Shown: positions 36,158 through 45,330 of the stretch, one piece after another
Layout of the letters: the number at the start of each line of letters is the position of its first letter
Numbering within the stretch: position 1 is the stretch's first letter
Assembly (NCBI RefSeq): GCF_003574445.1
Contig: NZ_KZ984548.1
Location: 485,013 to 549,012, forward strand
Origin: Streptomyces sp. YIM 130001
Lineage (GTDB): Bacteria > Actinomycetota > Actinomycetes > Streptomycetales > Streptomycetaceae
Length of the DNA: 64,000 nucleotides
Direction: 5' to 3'
Notes under the pieces: generated by a model
What the model saw: only the letters and a program-made list of their open reading frames with translations
Told to the model about the DNA's origin: nothing
The model's database searches: none
Made by a program: the position numbers and the translations under genes

Positions 36158-37471
36158 GTGGGGGAGGTGTGGCCGGTCCGGTCGCGCCTCGGGGGTCTGG
36201 GGGGACTTTTGCTCACATCTGTTGTCATATCCGTGGTTTCGCTGACGCTGTTCTGGATGGCTGCCTTCACGTTGTGGTGGCAGATGCATGCCTGGCGCAC
36301 GCCGGAGATGCTGGCGTCCACCCGGTTCGAACCGCCGCGGGGCGGGACGGGGTTGACGTTCTCGCTGCTCGTGCCGGCCCGGCACGAGCAGCTGGTGCTC
36401 GACCACACGATCAGGCGGCTGCTCGAATCCAGCCACGCCGGCTTCGAGGTCCTGGTGATCGTCGGGCACGACGATCCCGGGACGGCCGACGTCGCGGTGC
36501 GTGCGGCCGCCCGTGATCCGCGGGTACGCGTGATCACCGACACTCATGAGGCCAAGAACAAGCCGAAGGCCCTGAACACGGCGCTGCCGCACTGCCGGGG
36601 CGATGTGGTCGGTGTGTTCGACGCGGAGGACCAGGTCCATCCGGAGCTGCTCACCCATGTCGACCACGCCTTCCGGTCCACGGGTGCGGACGTCGTCCAG
36701 GGCGGCGTCCAGCTGATCAACTTCCACTCCAGCTGGTACAGCCTGCGCAACTGCCTGGAGTACTTCTTCTGGTTCCGCTCGCGGCTCCATCTGCACGCGC
36801 AGAAGGGCTTCATCCCGCTGGGCGGCAACACCGTGTTCGTACGTACTCCGGTGCTGCGCGAGGCAGGCGGCTGGGACCCGGACTGTCTGGCGGAGGACTG
36901 CGATCTCGGTGTACGCCTGTCCAGTGCGGGCAAGCGCGTCGTCGTCGCGTACGACAGCGACATGGTGACGCGTGAGGAGACGCCGGGCACGCTGGTCTCG
37001 CTGCTCAAGCAGCGCACCCGCTGGAACCAGGGCTTCCTGCAGGTCTACCGCAAACAGGACTGGCGCCGACTGCCGGGCGCAGGGCAGCGGTTGCTGGCCC
37101 GCTACACGCTGATGACGCCGTTCCTGCAGGCTTTCACCGGCGTGATCATCCCGCTGAACGTCGCCATCGCGCTGCTCCTCGACGTGCCGGTGGGTATCGC
37201 CTTCATCACCTTCCTGCCGCTGATCACCGCGGCCGTGACCTTCGTGTTCGAGGTGGTCGGGCTGCACGACTTCGGGCGGCAGTACGGGCTCAGGGTCAGG
37301 TTCACGCACTATCTGTTGCTCGTCGTCGGCGGGCCGTTCTACCAGGTGCTGCTGGCCGGTGCGGCGATCCGAGCGGTCTGGCGGGAGCTGCGCGGTCGCG
37401 GCGAGTGGGAGCTGACCAGCCATGTCGGAGCGCACCTCACGTACGACTCCCGAGAGGAGATCAGCGCGTGA
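36158..37471 (+). CDS. processive GT2 membrane glycosyltransferase
   Basis: A 437-residue inverting glycosyltransferase with one N-terminal membrane helix (residues about 14-40) and about three C-terminal helices (320-410). The catalytic loop has FDAED (Asp155, Asp158), AEDCDLGVRL (Glu246-Asp247) and QRTRW at 285-289. The QxxRW motif marks processive synthases of beta-linked polymers (cellulose, chitin, hyaluronan, CslA). Its stop overlaps the next glycosyltransferase start (GTGA). Start may be GTG 36158 or GTG 36167, the latter inside a better SD context. Confidence 0.87.
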   Translation: MGEVWPVRSRLGGLGGLLLTSVVISVVSLTLFWMAAFTLWWQMHAWRTPEMLASTRFEPPRGGTGLTFSLLVPARHEQLVLDHTIRRLLESSHAGFEVLVIVGHDDPGTADVAVRAAARDPRVRVITDTHEAKNKPKALNTALPHCRGDVVGVFDAEDQVHPELLTHVDHAFRSTGADVVQGGVQLINFHSSWYSLRNCLEYFFWFRSRLHLHAQKGFIPLGGNTVFVRTPVLREAGGWDPDCLAEDCDLGVRLSSAGKRVVVAYDSDMVTREETPGTLVSLLKQRTRWNQGFLQVYRKQDWRRLPGAGQRLLARYTLMTPFLQAFTGVIIPLNVAIALLLDVPVGIAFITFLPLITAAVTFVFEVVGLHDFGRQYGLRVRFTHYLLLVVGGPFYQVLLAGAAIRAVWRELRGRGEWELTSHVGAHLTYDSREEISA

Positions 37472-39147
37472 CCTCCACCCTTCCCGCGGTGGCCTCGGAC
37501 GCCGCCGCGGCGGCCGCTCCTGTCCAGCTGCCGTCGACTCAGGCCTCGCCGTCAAGTGACAAGCGCAGCCTGACAGTTCGGCCGGTCGTCAGGTTCCGCG
37601 GATCGCCGCCCGACCTGATCCTCTGCGCGGTCCTGCTCGCCGCGATCCTTCTCGTACAGGGCTGGAACATCGCCGGATACCCGGCGCTCAGCGACGACGA
37701 GGGCACCTATCTGGCACAGGCCTGGGCGGTGCAGCAGGGCGACGGCCTGGCCCACTACACGTACTGGTACGACCACCCGCCGCTCGGCTGGATCCAGATC
37801 GCACTGCTCACCTGGATCCCGGCGGCGATCGCGCCCGACTCCATGGACGTCGGAACGATGCGCCTGGCGATGCTCCTGGTCAGCGCCGTGAGCGCGGTGC
37901 TGCTCTATGTCCTGGCCCGGCGCCTGTGGTTGCCGCGGTGGGCGGCGGGTCTGGCGATGGTGCTCTTCGGCCTCTCGCCGCTGGCCGTGGTGCTGCAGCG
38001 GGAGATCTTCCTGGACAACCTCGCGGTGCTGTGGATGCTCCTGGCGTTCTGTCTCGCCGCCTCGCCGAGCCGGCATCTGTGGCATCACTTCGGGGCGGGG
38101 ATGGCGGCCGCCGTCGGGGTGCTCACCAAGGAGACGATGCTGGTGGTGCTGCCCGCGCTCCTGGTGACGATGTGGCGATACAGCCACCGCGACACCCGGA
38201 AGTTCGCGATCACCGGCGCCGTCACCGCCTGCGCCCTGATCGGCCTGGGCTATCCGCTGTACGCGCTGCTCAAGGGCGAGTTGCTGCCGGGCGCCGGGCA
38301 CGTGTCGCTCTGGGACGGCATCACCTTCCAGATGGGCCGGCCGGGCAGCGGCTTCATCCTCGACACGGGTTCGGGGTCGTACGGCGTCCTGCAGTCCTGG
38401 CTGTACTACGACCGGGTGCTGCCGATCGGCGGGCTCGCCGCGGCCCTGTTGCTGCTCCTCGTACTGCGGTGGTCGGTGACGGCGCGGGCGCTGGCCGGGC
38501 CCGCGCTCGCGGTGGCGATCCTGGCGCTCGTCGCGATGCGGCCCTCGGGCTATCTGCCGGCGATGTACGTCATCCAGGCGCTGCCGTTCCTCGCGTTGGT
38601 GCTCGCCGGGGCGGTGGCGAGCGTGGCGCACGCGGTGCTGCGCAGGTTCCGCGAGCCGGGGGAGCCGGTGCTGTTCACGGGGGTGCGCTGGGCGGTGGCG
38701 CTCGCGCTGGCGGCGAGCGCCGTCGGGTACGTGGCGCCCCGCTGGTACGACGGGAACCGCATCGCGGCCACCGTCGACGCCAACGGCCCCTACCGGGCGG
38801 CCGCGGCGTGGATGGCGACGGAGGTGAAGGACCGCCCGGACGCCCGGGTGCTGGTCGACGACGCGCTCTGGCTCGACCTGGTGCACGCGGGCTACGAGCC
38901 GGGCCTCGGGGCGATCTGGTTCTACAAGGCGGACCTGGACCCGGCGGTGACGAGGACGATGCCGCGCGGCTGGCGCGATCTGGACTACGTGGTGGCCTCG
39001 CCGACGGTCCGCCGTGACGCGACGGACCTGCCGACGGTGAAGGCGGCGCTCCGACACTCGGAGAAGGTCGCGGAGTTCGGGGAGGGCGCGGACCGGGTGG
39101 AGATCCGGCGGGTTCGTGACGGGTCTTCCGCGGGCGACGACCGGTGA
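37468..39147 (+). CDS. GT39/PMT-type membrane glycosyltransferase
   Basis: A 559-residue polytopic protein with 10-12 membrane helices. The first external loop carries the acidic DDEGTYLAQAW motif (residues about 73-83) and HPPLGW, as in lipid-phosphosugar-dependent mannosyl/arabinosyl transferases (PMT, ArnT). It moves a sugar from a polyprenyl-phosphate donor to an acceptor outside the membrane. It is translationally coupled to the GT2 gene (4-base overlap) and followed after 153 bases by the copper oxidase, so the three probably build or modify one surface glycan. Confidence 0.85.
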   Translation: MTSTLPAVASDAAAAAAPVQLPSTQASPSSDKRSLTVRPVVRFRGSPPDLILCAVLLAAILLVQGWNIAGYPALSDDEGTYLAQAWAVQQGDGLAHYTYWYDHPPLGWIQIALLTWIPAAIAPDSMDVGTMRLAMLLVSAVSAVLLYVLARRLWLPRWAAGLAMVLFGLSPLAVVLQREIFLDNLAVLWMLLAFCLAASPSRHLWHHFGAGMAAAVGVLTKETMLVVLPALLVTMWRYSHRDTRKFAITGAVTACALIGLGYPLYALLKGELLPGAGHVSLWDGITFQMGRPGSGFILDTGSGSYGVLQSWLYYDRVLPIGGLAAALLLLLVLRWSVTARALAGPALAVAILALVAMRPSGYLPAMYVIQALPFLALVLAGAVASVAHAVLRRFREPGEPVLFTGVRWAVALALAASAVGYVAPRWYDGNRIAATVDANGPYRAAAAWMATEVKDRPDARVLVDDALWLDLVHAGYEPGLGAIWFYKADLDPAVTRTMPRGWRDLDYVVASPTVRRDATDLPTVKAALRHSEKVAEFGEGADRVEIRRVRDGSSAGDDR

Positions 39148-39200
39148 CGCCTCCCACGGCGGCCACGCTCCCTGCCGCCCCGGCTCCGCGCCGTACCGCC

Positions 39201-39236
39201 ACCCGCACGCGTACCCGCACTCGCACCCGCACCCGC
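39201..39236. repeat. six hexanucleotide repeats
   Basis: ACCCGC-like hexamers in tandem (ACCCGC, ACGCGT, ACCCGC, ACTCGC, ACCCGC, ACCCGC) lie between the GT39 and copper-oxidase genes. Non-coding. Confidence 0.7.
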
Positions 39237-39300
39237 CGAGGGAGGTGAGAGCCGGACGTCACGTATCGCCGTACGAGCCGCATCCCAGGGGGGATCTCTC

Positions 39301-41796
39301 ATGCACAGCACCTTGTTCAGCAGCACGCGCCGAAGCCGGCCCAGGCTCTCGCCCCGTACCTCGGGCAGACCCCGTACCCCGCGCCCCGCACGCAGACGCG
39401 GCGCGACCGCGCTGCTCGGCGTGGGCGCGCTCACCGCCGGCCTGCTGCTCGCGCTGCCGCCGGGCACCGCCACCGCGGCACCCAACCTGGTCACGAACCC
39501 GGGCTTCGAGCAGTCCGGCACCGGTGACATGCCGGAGTGCTGGACCGAGGGCGGCTGGGGCGACAACGACTTCACCTTCGAGACCGTCGCCGACGCGCAC
39601 TCCGGAACCAAGGCCATGAAGGTCGACATCACCCGCCGCACGGACGGCGACCGCAAGGCGCTGATCACCGAGAACGCCGACTGCGCGCCCACGGTCACCG
39701 AGGACCGCCAGTACGACCTCTCGCTCTGGTACAAGTCGACGACCCCGGACGCCTCCCTGACCCTCTTCCGCAAGGACGCGGAGGGCGGCTGGCAGTACTG
39801 GACCGACCTCAAGACCCTCCCGGTGAGCGGGACTTACGCCCGCACCGAGGTGCGCACCCCGCCCGTCCCGCCCGGCACCGAGCAGATCAGCTGGGGCGTC
39901 TCGGTGTACGGCGTCGGCTCGGTCACCACCGACGACCACGTGATGGAGGAGGTGCCTCCGCCGGTCGTCGGCCCGGACTGCACGGGGACGGCCGAGGAGT
40001 GCGAGGACGGCAGTTGGGAGGTGCTGCCCACCAAGAACCCGGTGCGCTCCATGCATTCGGTCGTCCTTCACAACGGCAAGGTGCTGCTGATCGCCGGCTC
40101 CGGGAACGACCCGGAGAAGTTCGACGCCGGCACCTTCAGCACCGCCCTCTACGACCCCGAGGACGGCTCGTACAAGGACATCCCGACGCCGAAGGACATG
40201 TTCTGCGCGGGACATGTGCAGTTGAAGGACGGCAAGGTCCTGGTGATGAGCGGCACCCAGGGCTACCCGACGGCGGACGGCACGGTCGGCTATCAGGGCT
40301 ACAAGGACAGTTACGTCTTCGACCCGGCGACCGAGGCGTACACGAAGACCAACGACATGAACGACGGCCACTGGTACCCGTCGGCGACGATCATGGGTGA
40401 CGGTGACGTCCTGTCGTTCGGCGGTCTGCGCGAGGACTCGACCGGCTCGGTGACCGCCGAGCGCTGGTCGGCCGAGCAGAACCAGTGGCTGCCGACCGCC
40501 GAGGTCAACCAGACCTGGTCGTACTGGGGTCTGTACCCGGCGATGATTCTGATGCAGGACGGCAGGCTCTTCTACTCCGGCAGCCACACCTTCGGCAACG
40601 GCACGCCCGGCACCGGCGCCTCCTTCTACGACTACGACGCGAACACGATCACCGACGTGCCCGGCCTGCAGAACAAGGACGAGCGCGACCAGTCGGTGAG
40701 CGTGCTGCTGCCCCCGGCCCAGGACCAGAAGGTCCTCACCATGGGCGGCGGCAACGTCGACTCCAACCCGGAGGCCAACCGCCTCACCGACATCGTCGAC
40801 CTCAAGGAGGCGAACCCCGCCTACCGCAACGGTCCGTTGCTGCCGCAGGGCGAGGTCGACCTCGGCGACGGCAAGGTCGACCAGACAGGCGCCCAGGGCA
40901 AGATGTACGGCTCGGCGGTGCTGCTGCCGGACGGCAAGGTCCTGGAGTCCGGCGGCGCCCTGCACAACCGCGCCAACCCGGTCTACGAGTCCTCGCTCTT
41001 CGACCCGGCGACAGAGACCTTCGACGCGGTGTCCACGGACCCGGAGGAGCGCGGTTACCACTCCTCCGCCTTCCTGCTCCCGGACGGCCGCGTGATGACC
41101 AACGGCGACAATCCCGGCGACGGTTCCTGGAACCACGACGTGTCGGTCTACTCGCCGCCGTACCTCTTCAAGGGCGAGCGTCCGAAGATCACTTCGGTGA
41201 TCGACAAGGAGTGGACCTACGGCGACGTCCAGCGGATCACCGTGGACAAGCCGATCGCCAAGGCCCAGCTGATCCGCCCGGCCGCGGTCACCCACTCCTC
41301 CGACCCGAACCAGCGGTCGGTGGACCTGCCCCTCACCGTCGACGGCGACAACATCGACCTGAACGTCACCGCCAACCCGAACCTGGCCCCGCCCGGCTGG
41401 TACATGCTCTTCGCCACCGACGCGAACGGCGTGCCCTCGGTCGCCCGGTGGGTGAAGCTCGGCGGCCCGGCGGCTCTGGCGAAGGACGCCCCGTCGGCCC
41501 ACGTCCACGACTTCGCGGGCGACCCCGCCGAGTCCCCGAAGAAGCCGGCCGCACGCAAGGACTCCGTCCCGGTCGCCCCGCAGATCTCGGGCTGCGACCG
41601 GCACTACGGCAGCGCCGACGTCTGCGTCCCGACCACGTTCCCCGACACCGTGGCCCCGGCCACGAAGGAACGCTGCACCTGGCTGAAGGACAACGGCTAC
41701 GGCCCGCTGGAGGTCAACGGCCAGGAGGACCCGCTCCGCCTGGACCCGAACGACGACGGCCGCGCCTGCGGCAAGGCGGATCTGCGCCGAAGGTAG
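39301..41796 (+). CDS. GlxA-like radical copper oxidase with N-terminal CBM-like domain
   Basis: An 831-residue exported oxidase. The Arg-rich start and hydrophobic helix (33-52) ending TATAA form a signal sequence. Residues about 60-215 look like a carbohydrate-binding beta-sandwich (NLVTNPGFEQ start). The galactose-oxidase core is complete: Cys302 (FCAGH) and Tyr359 (HWYPSAT) for the thioether cofactor, axial Tyr586 and His587 (GYHSSAF), and His665 (VTHSSDPNQR). A DUF1929 domain follows. The C-terminal 60 residues (Cys-rich, ending DPNDDGRACG) resemble an Excalibur-type calcium-binding module. In S. lividans, GlxA works with CslA on a hyphal-tip glycan; the neighbouring GT2 suggests a parallel pair here. 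Confidence 0.9.
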   Translation: MHSTLFSSTRRSRPRLSPRTSGRPRTPRPARRRGATALLGVGALTAGLLLALPPGTATAAPNLVTNPGFEQSGTGDMPECWTEGGWGDNDFTFETVADAHSGTKAMKVDITRRTDGDRKALITENADCAPTVTEDRQYDLSLWYKSTTPDASLTLFRKDAEGGWQYWTDLKTLPVSGTYARTEVRTPPVPPGTEQISWGVSVYGVGSVTTDDHVMEEVPPPVVGPDCTGTAEECEDGSWEVLPTKNPVRSMHSVVLHNGKVLLIAGSGNDPEKFDAGTFSTALYDPEDGSYKDIPTPKDMFCAGHVQLKDGKVLVMSGTQGYPTADGTVGYQGYKDSYVFDPATEAYTKTNDMNDGHWYPSATIMGDGDVLSFGGLREDSTGSVTAERWSAEQNQWLPTAEVNQTWSYWGLYPAMILMQDGRLFYSGSHTFGNGTPGTGASFYDYDANTITDVPGLQNKDERDQSVSVLLPPAQDQKVLTMGGGNVDSNPEANRLTDIVDLKEANPAYRNGPLLPQGEVDLGDGKVDQTGAQGKMYGSAVLLPDGKVLESGGALHNRANPVYESSLFDPATETFDAVSTDPEERGYHSSAFLLPDGRVMTNGDNPGDGSWNHDVSVYSPPYLFKGERPKITSVIDKEWTYGDVQRITVDKPIAKAQLIRPAAVTHSSDPNQRSVDLPLTVDGDNIDLNVTANPNLAPPGWYMLFATDANGVPSVARWVKLGGPAALAKDAPSAHVHDFAGDPAESPKKPAARKDSVPVAPQISGCDRHYGSADVCVPTTFPDTVAPATKERCTWLKDNGYGPLEVNGQEDPLRLDPNDDGRACGKADLRRR

Positions 41797-41811
41797 GCCG
41801 ACTGCCGCCGC

Positions 41812-42303
41812 TCAGCTGTCGGTTGTGGGCCGGGGGGTCGATGGTCCGGCATCGGTGAGCACCAGCATGATGTGCTCGTGCTCGCCGTGCCGGACCGTGC
41901 CACTGCGCCGGAATCCGAGCTTCTCGAGCAGCCGCACCGACGCCGTGTTCCCCGCATGCGGGTCGGCGTGGAGCGGGCGCTCGGTCTCCTGCTCCAGGAA
42001 CAGCGTCAGTGCCCGGGTGCCGACGCCCCGGCCCCAGTACGGCCTGCCGAGCCAGTACCCGACGAAGCGCCGGTCGCCCTCCCACCACGCCACGGCGCTG
42101 CCCGCCAACTCGCCCTCGTGGAGGATGGCTCGAACGCGGACGGTGGGGTCGCCGAGGACCCGCGTCCGCCAGTGCGTCATGAAGCTCTCCCGCTCCCGCG
42201 GCGGGAAATTCGACCGTCGAGCGGCCTCCGGATCGTGTTCCTGCTCGAGGAACACCTCGAGATCCGCGTCCTGTACGTCCCGCAGCGCCACCTGTCCGTC
42301 CAT
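41812..42303 (-). CDS. GNAT-family N-acetyltransferase
   Basis: A 163-residue RimJ/RimL-type acetyltransferase: VALRDVQDADLEVFLEQEHDPEAAR at the N-terminus, acetyl-CoA loop YWGRGVGTRALTLFL (R/Q-x-x-G-x-G/A analogue) and the closing motif NTASVRLLEKLGFRRSGTVRHG. It acetylates an amino group of a small molecule or protein terminus; target unknown. The ATG at 42303 has no strong SD. It is convergent with the copper oxidase gene, with only 15 bases between the two stops. Confidence 0.88.
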   Translation of the reverse strand: MDGQVALRDVQDADLEVFLEQEHDPEAARRSNFPPRERESFMTHWRTRVLGDPTVRVRAILHEGELAGSAVAWWEGDRRFVGYWLGRPYWGRGVGTRALTLFLEQETERPLHADPHAGNTASVRLLEKLGFRRSGTVRHGEHEHIMLVLTDAGPSTPRPTTDS

Positions 42304-42489
42304 GGCTACGGATGGTGCCACCCGCCACTGACAACGGCCGTGTCGCACGGATCGGGCTCCGCGCCGAGGCAGTCTGCATAGGTCGTCCGGGCCCGGGCAG
42401 GACACCGGGCCAGGTGCCCCGGCACCGCCGGAAGGACCGACCGGCCCGACCAGCCGGCCGTACCCGCACGCCGTCAGGAGGCTTCACCC

Positions 42490-42792
42490 ATGCCTGTCTC
42501 ACGTATCGCCCGCGCGACCGCCTCGGCGGCTGCCGTGACCGCGCTCGCCGCCGGGTTCACCGTCGCCCAGGCCGGCCCCGCGGCGGCCGGGGCGGTCTGC
42601 ACCGTCGCGCCGCAGGGGCAGTCACCGATCTACACCGAGGCGCGGCCCAGCGCGGTCGCCCACTGGATCAACCAGGGAACCCCGGTCGGTGCCACCGGAG
42701 GCACGTCCGACTACTTCCGGGTCTACCACTCGGGCAACGGCGACCACTTGGGCTACATGTGGAAGGGCCACCTGGACTGCTCTGCGGGCTAG
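42490..42792 (+). CDS. small secreted protein with SH3-like core
   Basis: A 100-residue exported protein. The signal peptide (VSRIARATASAAAVTALAAGF) probably ends at AGPAAAGA. The 65-residue mature part has two Cys, one at each end, and a beta-rich sequence (SPIYTEARPSAVAHWINQGTPVGA, then YFRVYHSGNGDHLGYMWKGHLDC) resembling a bacterial SH3-like fold. CAGGAGG lies nine bases before the ATG. Many Streptomyces secrete such proteins; function unknown. Confidence 0.8.
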   Translation: MPVSRIARATASAAAVTALAAGFTVAQAGPAAAGAVCTVAPQGQSPIYTEARPSAVAHWINQGTPVGATGGTSDYFRVYHSGNGDHLGYMWKGHLDCSAG

Positions 42793-42980
42793 GCGGATCG
42801 CCCTGCCGGGCTGCCGGACTGCCGGGCTCGAGCAAGCGAAGGCCCCCGCGTGGTGGAGGTGTCGAATCTGCACCGCGCGGAGGCCTTCCCGCCTCACCGT
42901 AGTGCCCCGCCGGCCTTTCGCCGCGGTGGCTGCCGTTCGCACGTGTCTGCGAAGGCCGCCGCGTGCATCACGCACCAGGC

Positions 42981-43619
42981 TCAGGCGCGGCGCTCGAAGA
43001 TGTCGAGGGCGCGGTCGACGAGGTCGGTGAGGTCGTCGCGGCAGTCGCGTTCCGCCCAGTACATGATCGCTTCGAGGAGCGCGCCCATCATGCCCATCGC
43101 GAGCGTCCGCACCTCGAAGTCGTCCGGGTCGCGGCCGGTGCGCTCCCCGATGGCCCGGCAGACGATGCGCCCGGTCAGGGACATCGACTCCATCAGCCGG
43201 GACCGTACGGGGACGGAATGGATCATCAGCCGGGCGCGGACGAGGAGTTCGCGTTGCTCCGCCTCGCCGCCCGCCTGGATCTGCCCGACCGCGTGGTGCA
43301 GGACGTGCCGCAGCGACTCGACGACCGGCTCACCCGCGGGGCGCTCCCGCAGGAGCTGCTCCATGAGCGCGTCGTACTCGTCGGAGAGGACGATGTCCTC
43401 CTTGGTGGGGAAGTAGCGGAACACCGTCGACGGCGACACGTCCGCGCCCTGGGCGATCTGCTCGATCGTGGTCGCGTCGTACCCCTGCTCGTCGATCAAC
43501 CGGTAGGTGGCCTCACGGATCGCGATGCGGGTCTTGAGCTTCTTGCGCTCGCGCAGGCCGAGGGGCGCGGTGCCCACGGGAGCCGTGCTCGCAGAGGCGG
43601 AGGTACGTGCTGCCGTCAT
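42981..43619 (-). CDS. TetR-family repressor coupled to the EmrB-type pump
   Basis: A 212-residue regulator. Helix-turn-helix: RIAIREATYRLIDEQGYDATTIEQIAQGADVSPSTVFRYFPTKEDIV (residues about 31-77, seen in blocks), a strong TetR signature. The C-terminal domain is helical and ligand-binding. Its ATG overlaps the pump stop (ATGA), so pump and repressor are made together from one promoter. That promoter carries an 11-bp inverted repeat which is the likely operator. Confidence 0.92.
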   Translation of the reverse strand: MTAARTSASASTAPVGTAPLGLRERKKLKTRIAIREATYRLIDEQGYDATTIEQIAQGADVSPSTVFRYFPTKEDIVLSDEYDALMEQLLRERPAGEPVVESLRHVLHHAVGQIQAGGEAEQRELLVRARLMIHSVPVRSRLMESMSLTGRIVCRAIGERTGRDPDDFEVRTLAMGMMGALLEAIMYWAERDCRDDLTDLVDRALDIFERRA

Positions 43620-45178
43620 GCCGTCCATTCTCGGCCATCGGGGTCGTCCGGGGCCACGGCGCTGTCGGGGGTGAGTTCCGCGGCGGCCGGATTCGTACGG
43701 CTGTCGGGCAGGAACAGGGCGACCAGGCCGGCCGCGAGGAGCGCGGCGCAGCCGCAGATGACGAGCGTGAGGTTCATGCCGGCCAGATAGGCGCGGTCGG
43801 CCGCGGCGGCGAGCGCGGGCAGATCGAGGCGTTCGGCGACGAGATGACCGGCCACCACCGAGTCGTCGGCGGTGGCGGCCGCCGCGGGCGGCAGTCCTTC
43901 GGTGTCGAGCCGGTCCGCGTAGGCGCCGGCCAGCAGCGAGCCGAGCAGGGCGATACCGATGGCGCCGCCGACCTGGCGCAGCGTGAGCAGCAGCCCGGAT
44001 CCGCTGCCCGCCCGGTCCGCGGAGATCCCGGCCAGGGCCGCGTCCATCGCCGGGACCATCGCACAGCCGAAGCCGAGTCCGGCGAGCACGAGCCACAGGG
44101 CGGTGAAGCCGTAGCCGTCGCCGGTGTTCGTACGGGCGCCGAGCAATGCGGCGAAGCAGAGCACGAGGAGTCCGGTGGCGACGACGGGCCGTGGCCCGAG
44201 CCGCTGGGCGAGCACGGTGCTGAGCTTCGCGGCCACCAGGAGGCCGGCCATCAGGGGCAGCAGCCGCACGCCGGTGCCGAAGGCGTCGTATCCGAGGACC
44301 GCCTGCAGGTGGGCGGGCACCACGAAGAGCAGTCCGGACAGGATGAAGGTGCCGAGGGTGGCGGCGACGGTGTTCCAGCGAAAGCCGCGGTCGGCGAGCA
44401 GTGTGAGGTCCAACAGGGGCCGCTCGGCCCGCCGTTCGCGGAGTACGAGCAGGGTGACGAGCAGCAGCGAGGCGGCGAGCAGGCCGAGCACGAGGGGGTC
44501 GGTCCAGTCGCGGTGCGGTGCCTCGATGATGCCGAGGACGAGTGCGCCGAGCCCGGTGACGGACAGGGCGGCGGAGACCGGGTCGACGCGCGGCGCCGAC
44601 GGATCGCGGGTCTCGGGCAGAAGCAGCAGGCAGACCACCACGGCGACACCGACGAGCGGCACGTTGACCAGGAAGACGGAGCCCCACCAGTACTGGTCGA
44701 GCAGCCAGCCGCCGACCAGTGGCCCCAGCGGGATGCCCGCGGACATCGCGGCGGTCATGGCGGCGACGGCCTTGGTGCGCTCCTGCGCGGGGAACAGGGA
44801 GGGCAGTACGGACAGGGCGAGCGGCATTACCAGGGCGGCACCGACACCCATCACGGTGCGGGCCGCGATGACCGGCGCCGGGCTGTGCACGAGTGCGCCC
44901 ATGGCGGAGCCGACGAGGAACACCCCGAGTCCGGCGACGAGCATCCGGCGCCGTCCGAACCGGTCGCCCAGCAGACCGGCCGGAAGCATCAGAGCGGCGA
45001 AGACGACGACGTAGGCATCGACGATCCACTGCTGCTGCCCGGTACTGGCGCCGAGTTCGGCGGCGAGCGTCGGCAGGGCGACGTTGAGGATCGTCAGGTC
45101 GAATCCGAGGACCAGCATGGCGGCGACGAGCGCGCCGAGGGCCCACCAGCGACGGGGATCGGGCTGCACGGCATTCAT
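43616..45178 (-). CDS. EmrB/QacA-type 14-helix MFS drug exporter
   Basis: A 520-residue DHA2 antiporter. Helix 1 has LGFDLTILNVALPTLAAELGAS (motif D1), GLLGDRFGRRRMLVAG is motif A, RTVMGVGAALVMPLALSVL is motif B, and GIPLGPLVGGWLLDQ is motif C. It should export drugs against a proton gradient. The transcript begins at about 45179, so the mRNA is likely leaderless; no SD precedes the ATG. It forms a two-gene operon with the TetR repressor downstream. Confidence 0.93.
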   Translation of the reverse strand: MNAVQPDPRRWWALGALVAAMLVLGFDLTILNVALPTLAAELGASTGQQQWIVDAYVVVFAALMLPAGLLGDRFGRRRMLVAGLGVFLVGSAMGALVHSPAPVIAARTVMGVGAALVMPLALSVLPSLFPAQERTKAVAAMTAAMSAGIPLGPLVGGWLLDQYWWGSVFLVNVPLVGVAVVVCLLLLPETRDPSAPRVDPVSAALSVTGLGALVLGIIEAPHRDWTDPLVLGLLAASLLLVTLLVLRERRAERPLLDLTLLADRGFRWNTVAATLGTFILSGLLFVVPAHLQAVLGYDAFGTGVRLLPLMAGLLVAAKLSTVLAQRLGPRPVVATGLLVLCFAALLGARTNTGDGYGFTALWLVLAGLGFGCAMVPAMDAALAGISADRAGSGSGLLLTLRQVGGAIGIALLGSLLAGAYADRLDTEGLPPAAAATADDSVVAGHLVAERLDLPALAAAADRAYLAGMNLTLVICGCAALLAAGLVALFLPDSRTNPAAAELTPDSAVAPDDPDGREWTA

Positions 45179-45182
45179 AAAA

Positions 45183-45215
45183 TGACAGTTACTCTCAAAA
45201 AACAGTGACTGTCAA
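45183..45215 (-). promoter_or_regulatory. promoter and TetR operator of the EmrB-type pump operon
   Basis: TGACAGTTACT (45183-45193) and AGTGACTGTCA (45204-45214) form an inverted repeat with 11-bp arms, one mismatch and a 10-base spacer. On the minus strand TTGACA (45215-45210) and TAACTG (45191-45186), 18 bases apart, are the promoter, fully covered by the operator. Confidence 0.75.
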
Positions 45216-45277
45216 TACGTCGCCGAGCCGAGCCGTTCCCGCCCGATCCGCCGGGCGCCCTGGCGAAAGCGGAACGC

Positions 45278-45314
45278 AAAAAGTGGCCGTGCCCCCCGTA
45301 GGGGACACGGCCAC
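45278..45314 (-). terminator. rho-independent terminator of the haemolysin III-like gene
   Basis: In the minus-strand transcript, GTGGCCGTG pairs with CACGGCCAC with an inner CCCC/GGGG stem, followed directly by TTTTT. This is the only terminator here with a clear T-run. Confidence 0.9.
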
Positions 45315-45330
45315 CACACAGAACGAACCG

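Noticed and set aside
42837..42888. Imperfect inverted repeat between the secreted protein and TetR genes
   Set aside because: Several mismatches and a long loop; plausible as a terminator but too weak to list as a feature.
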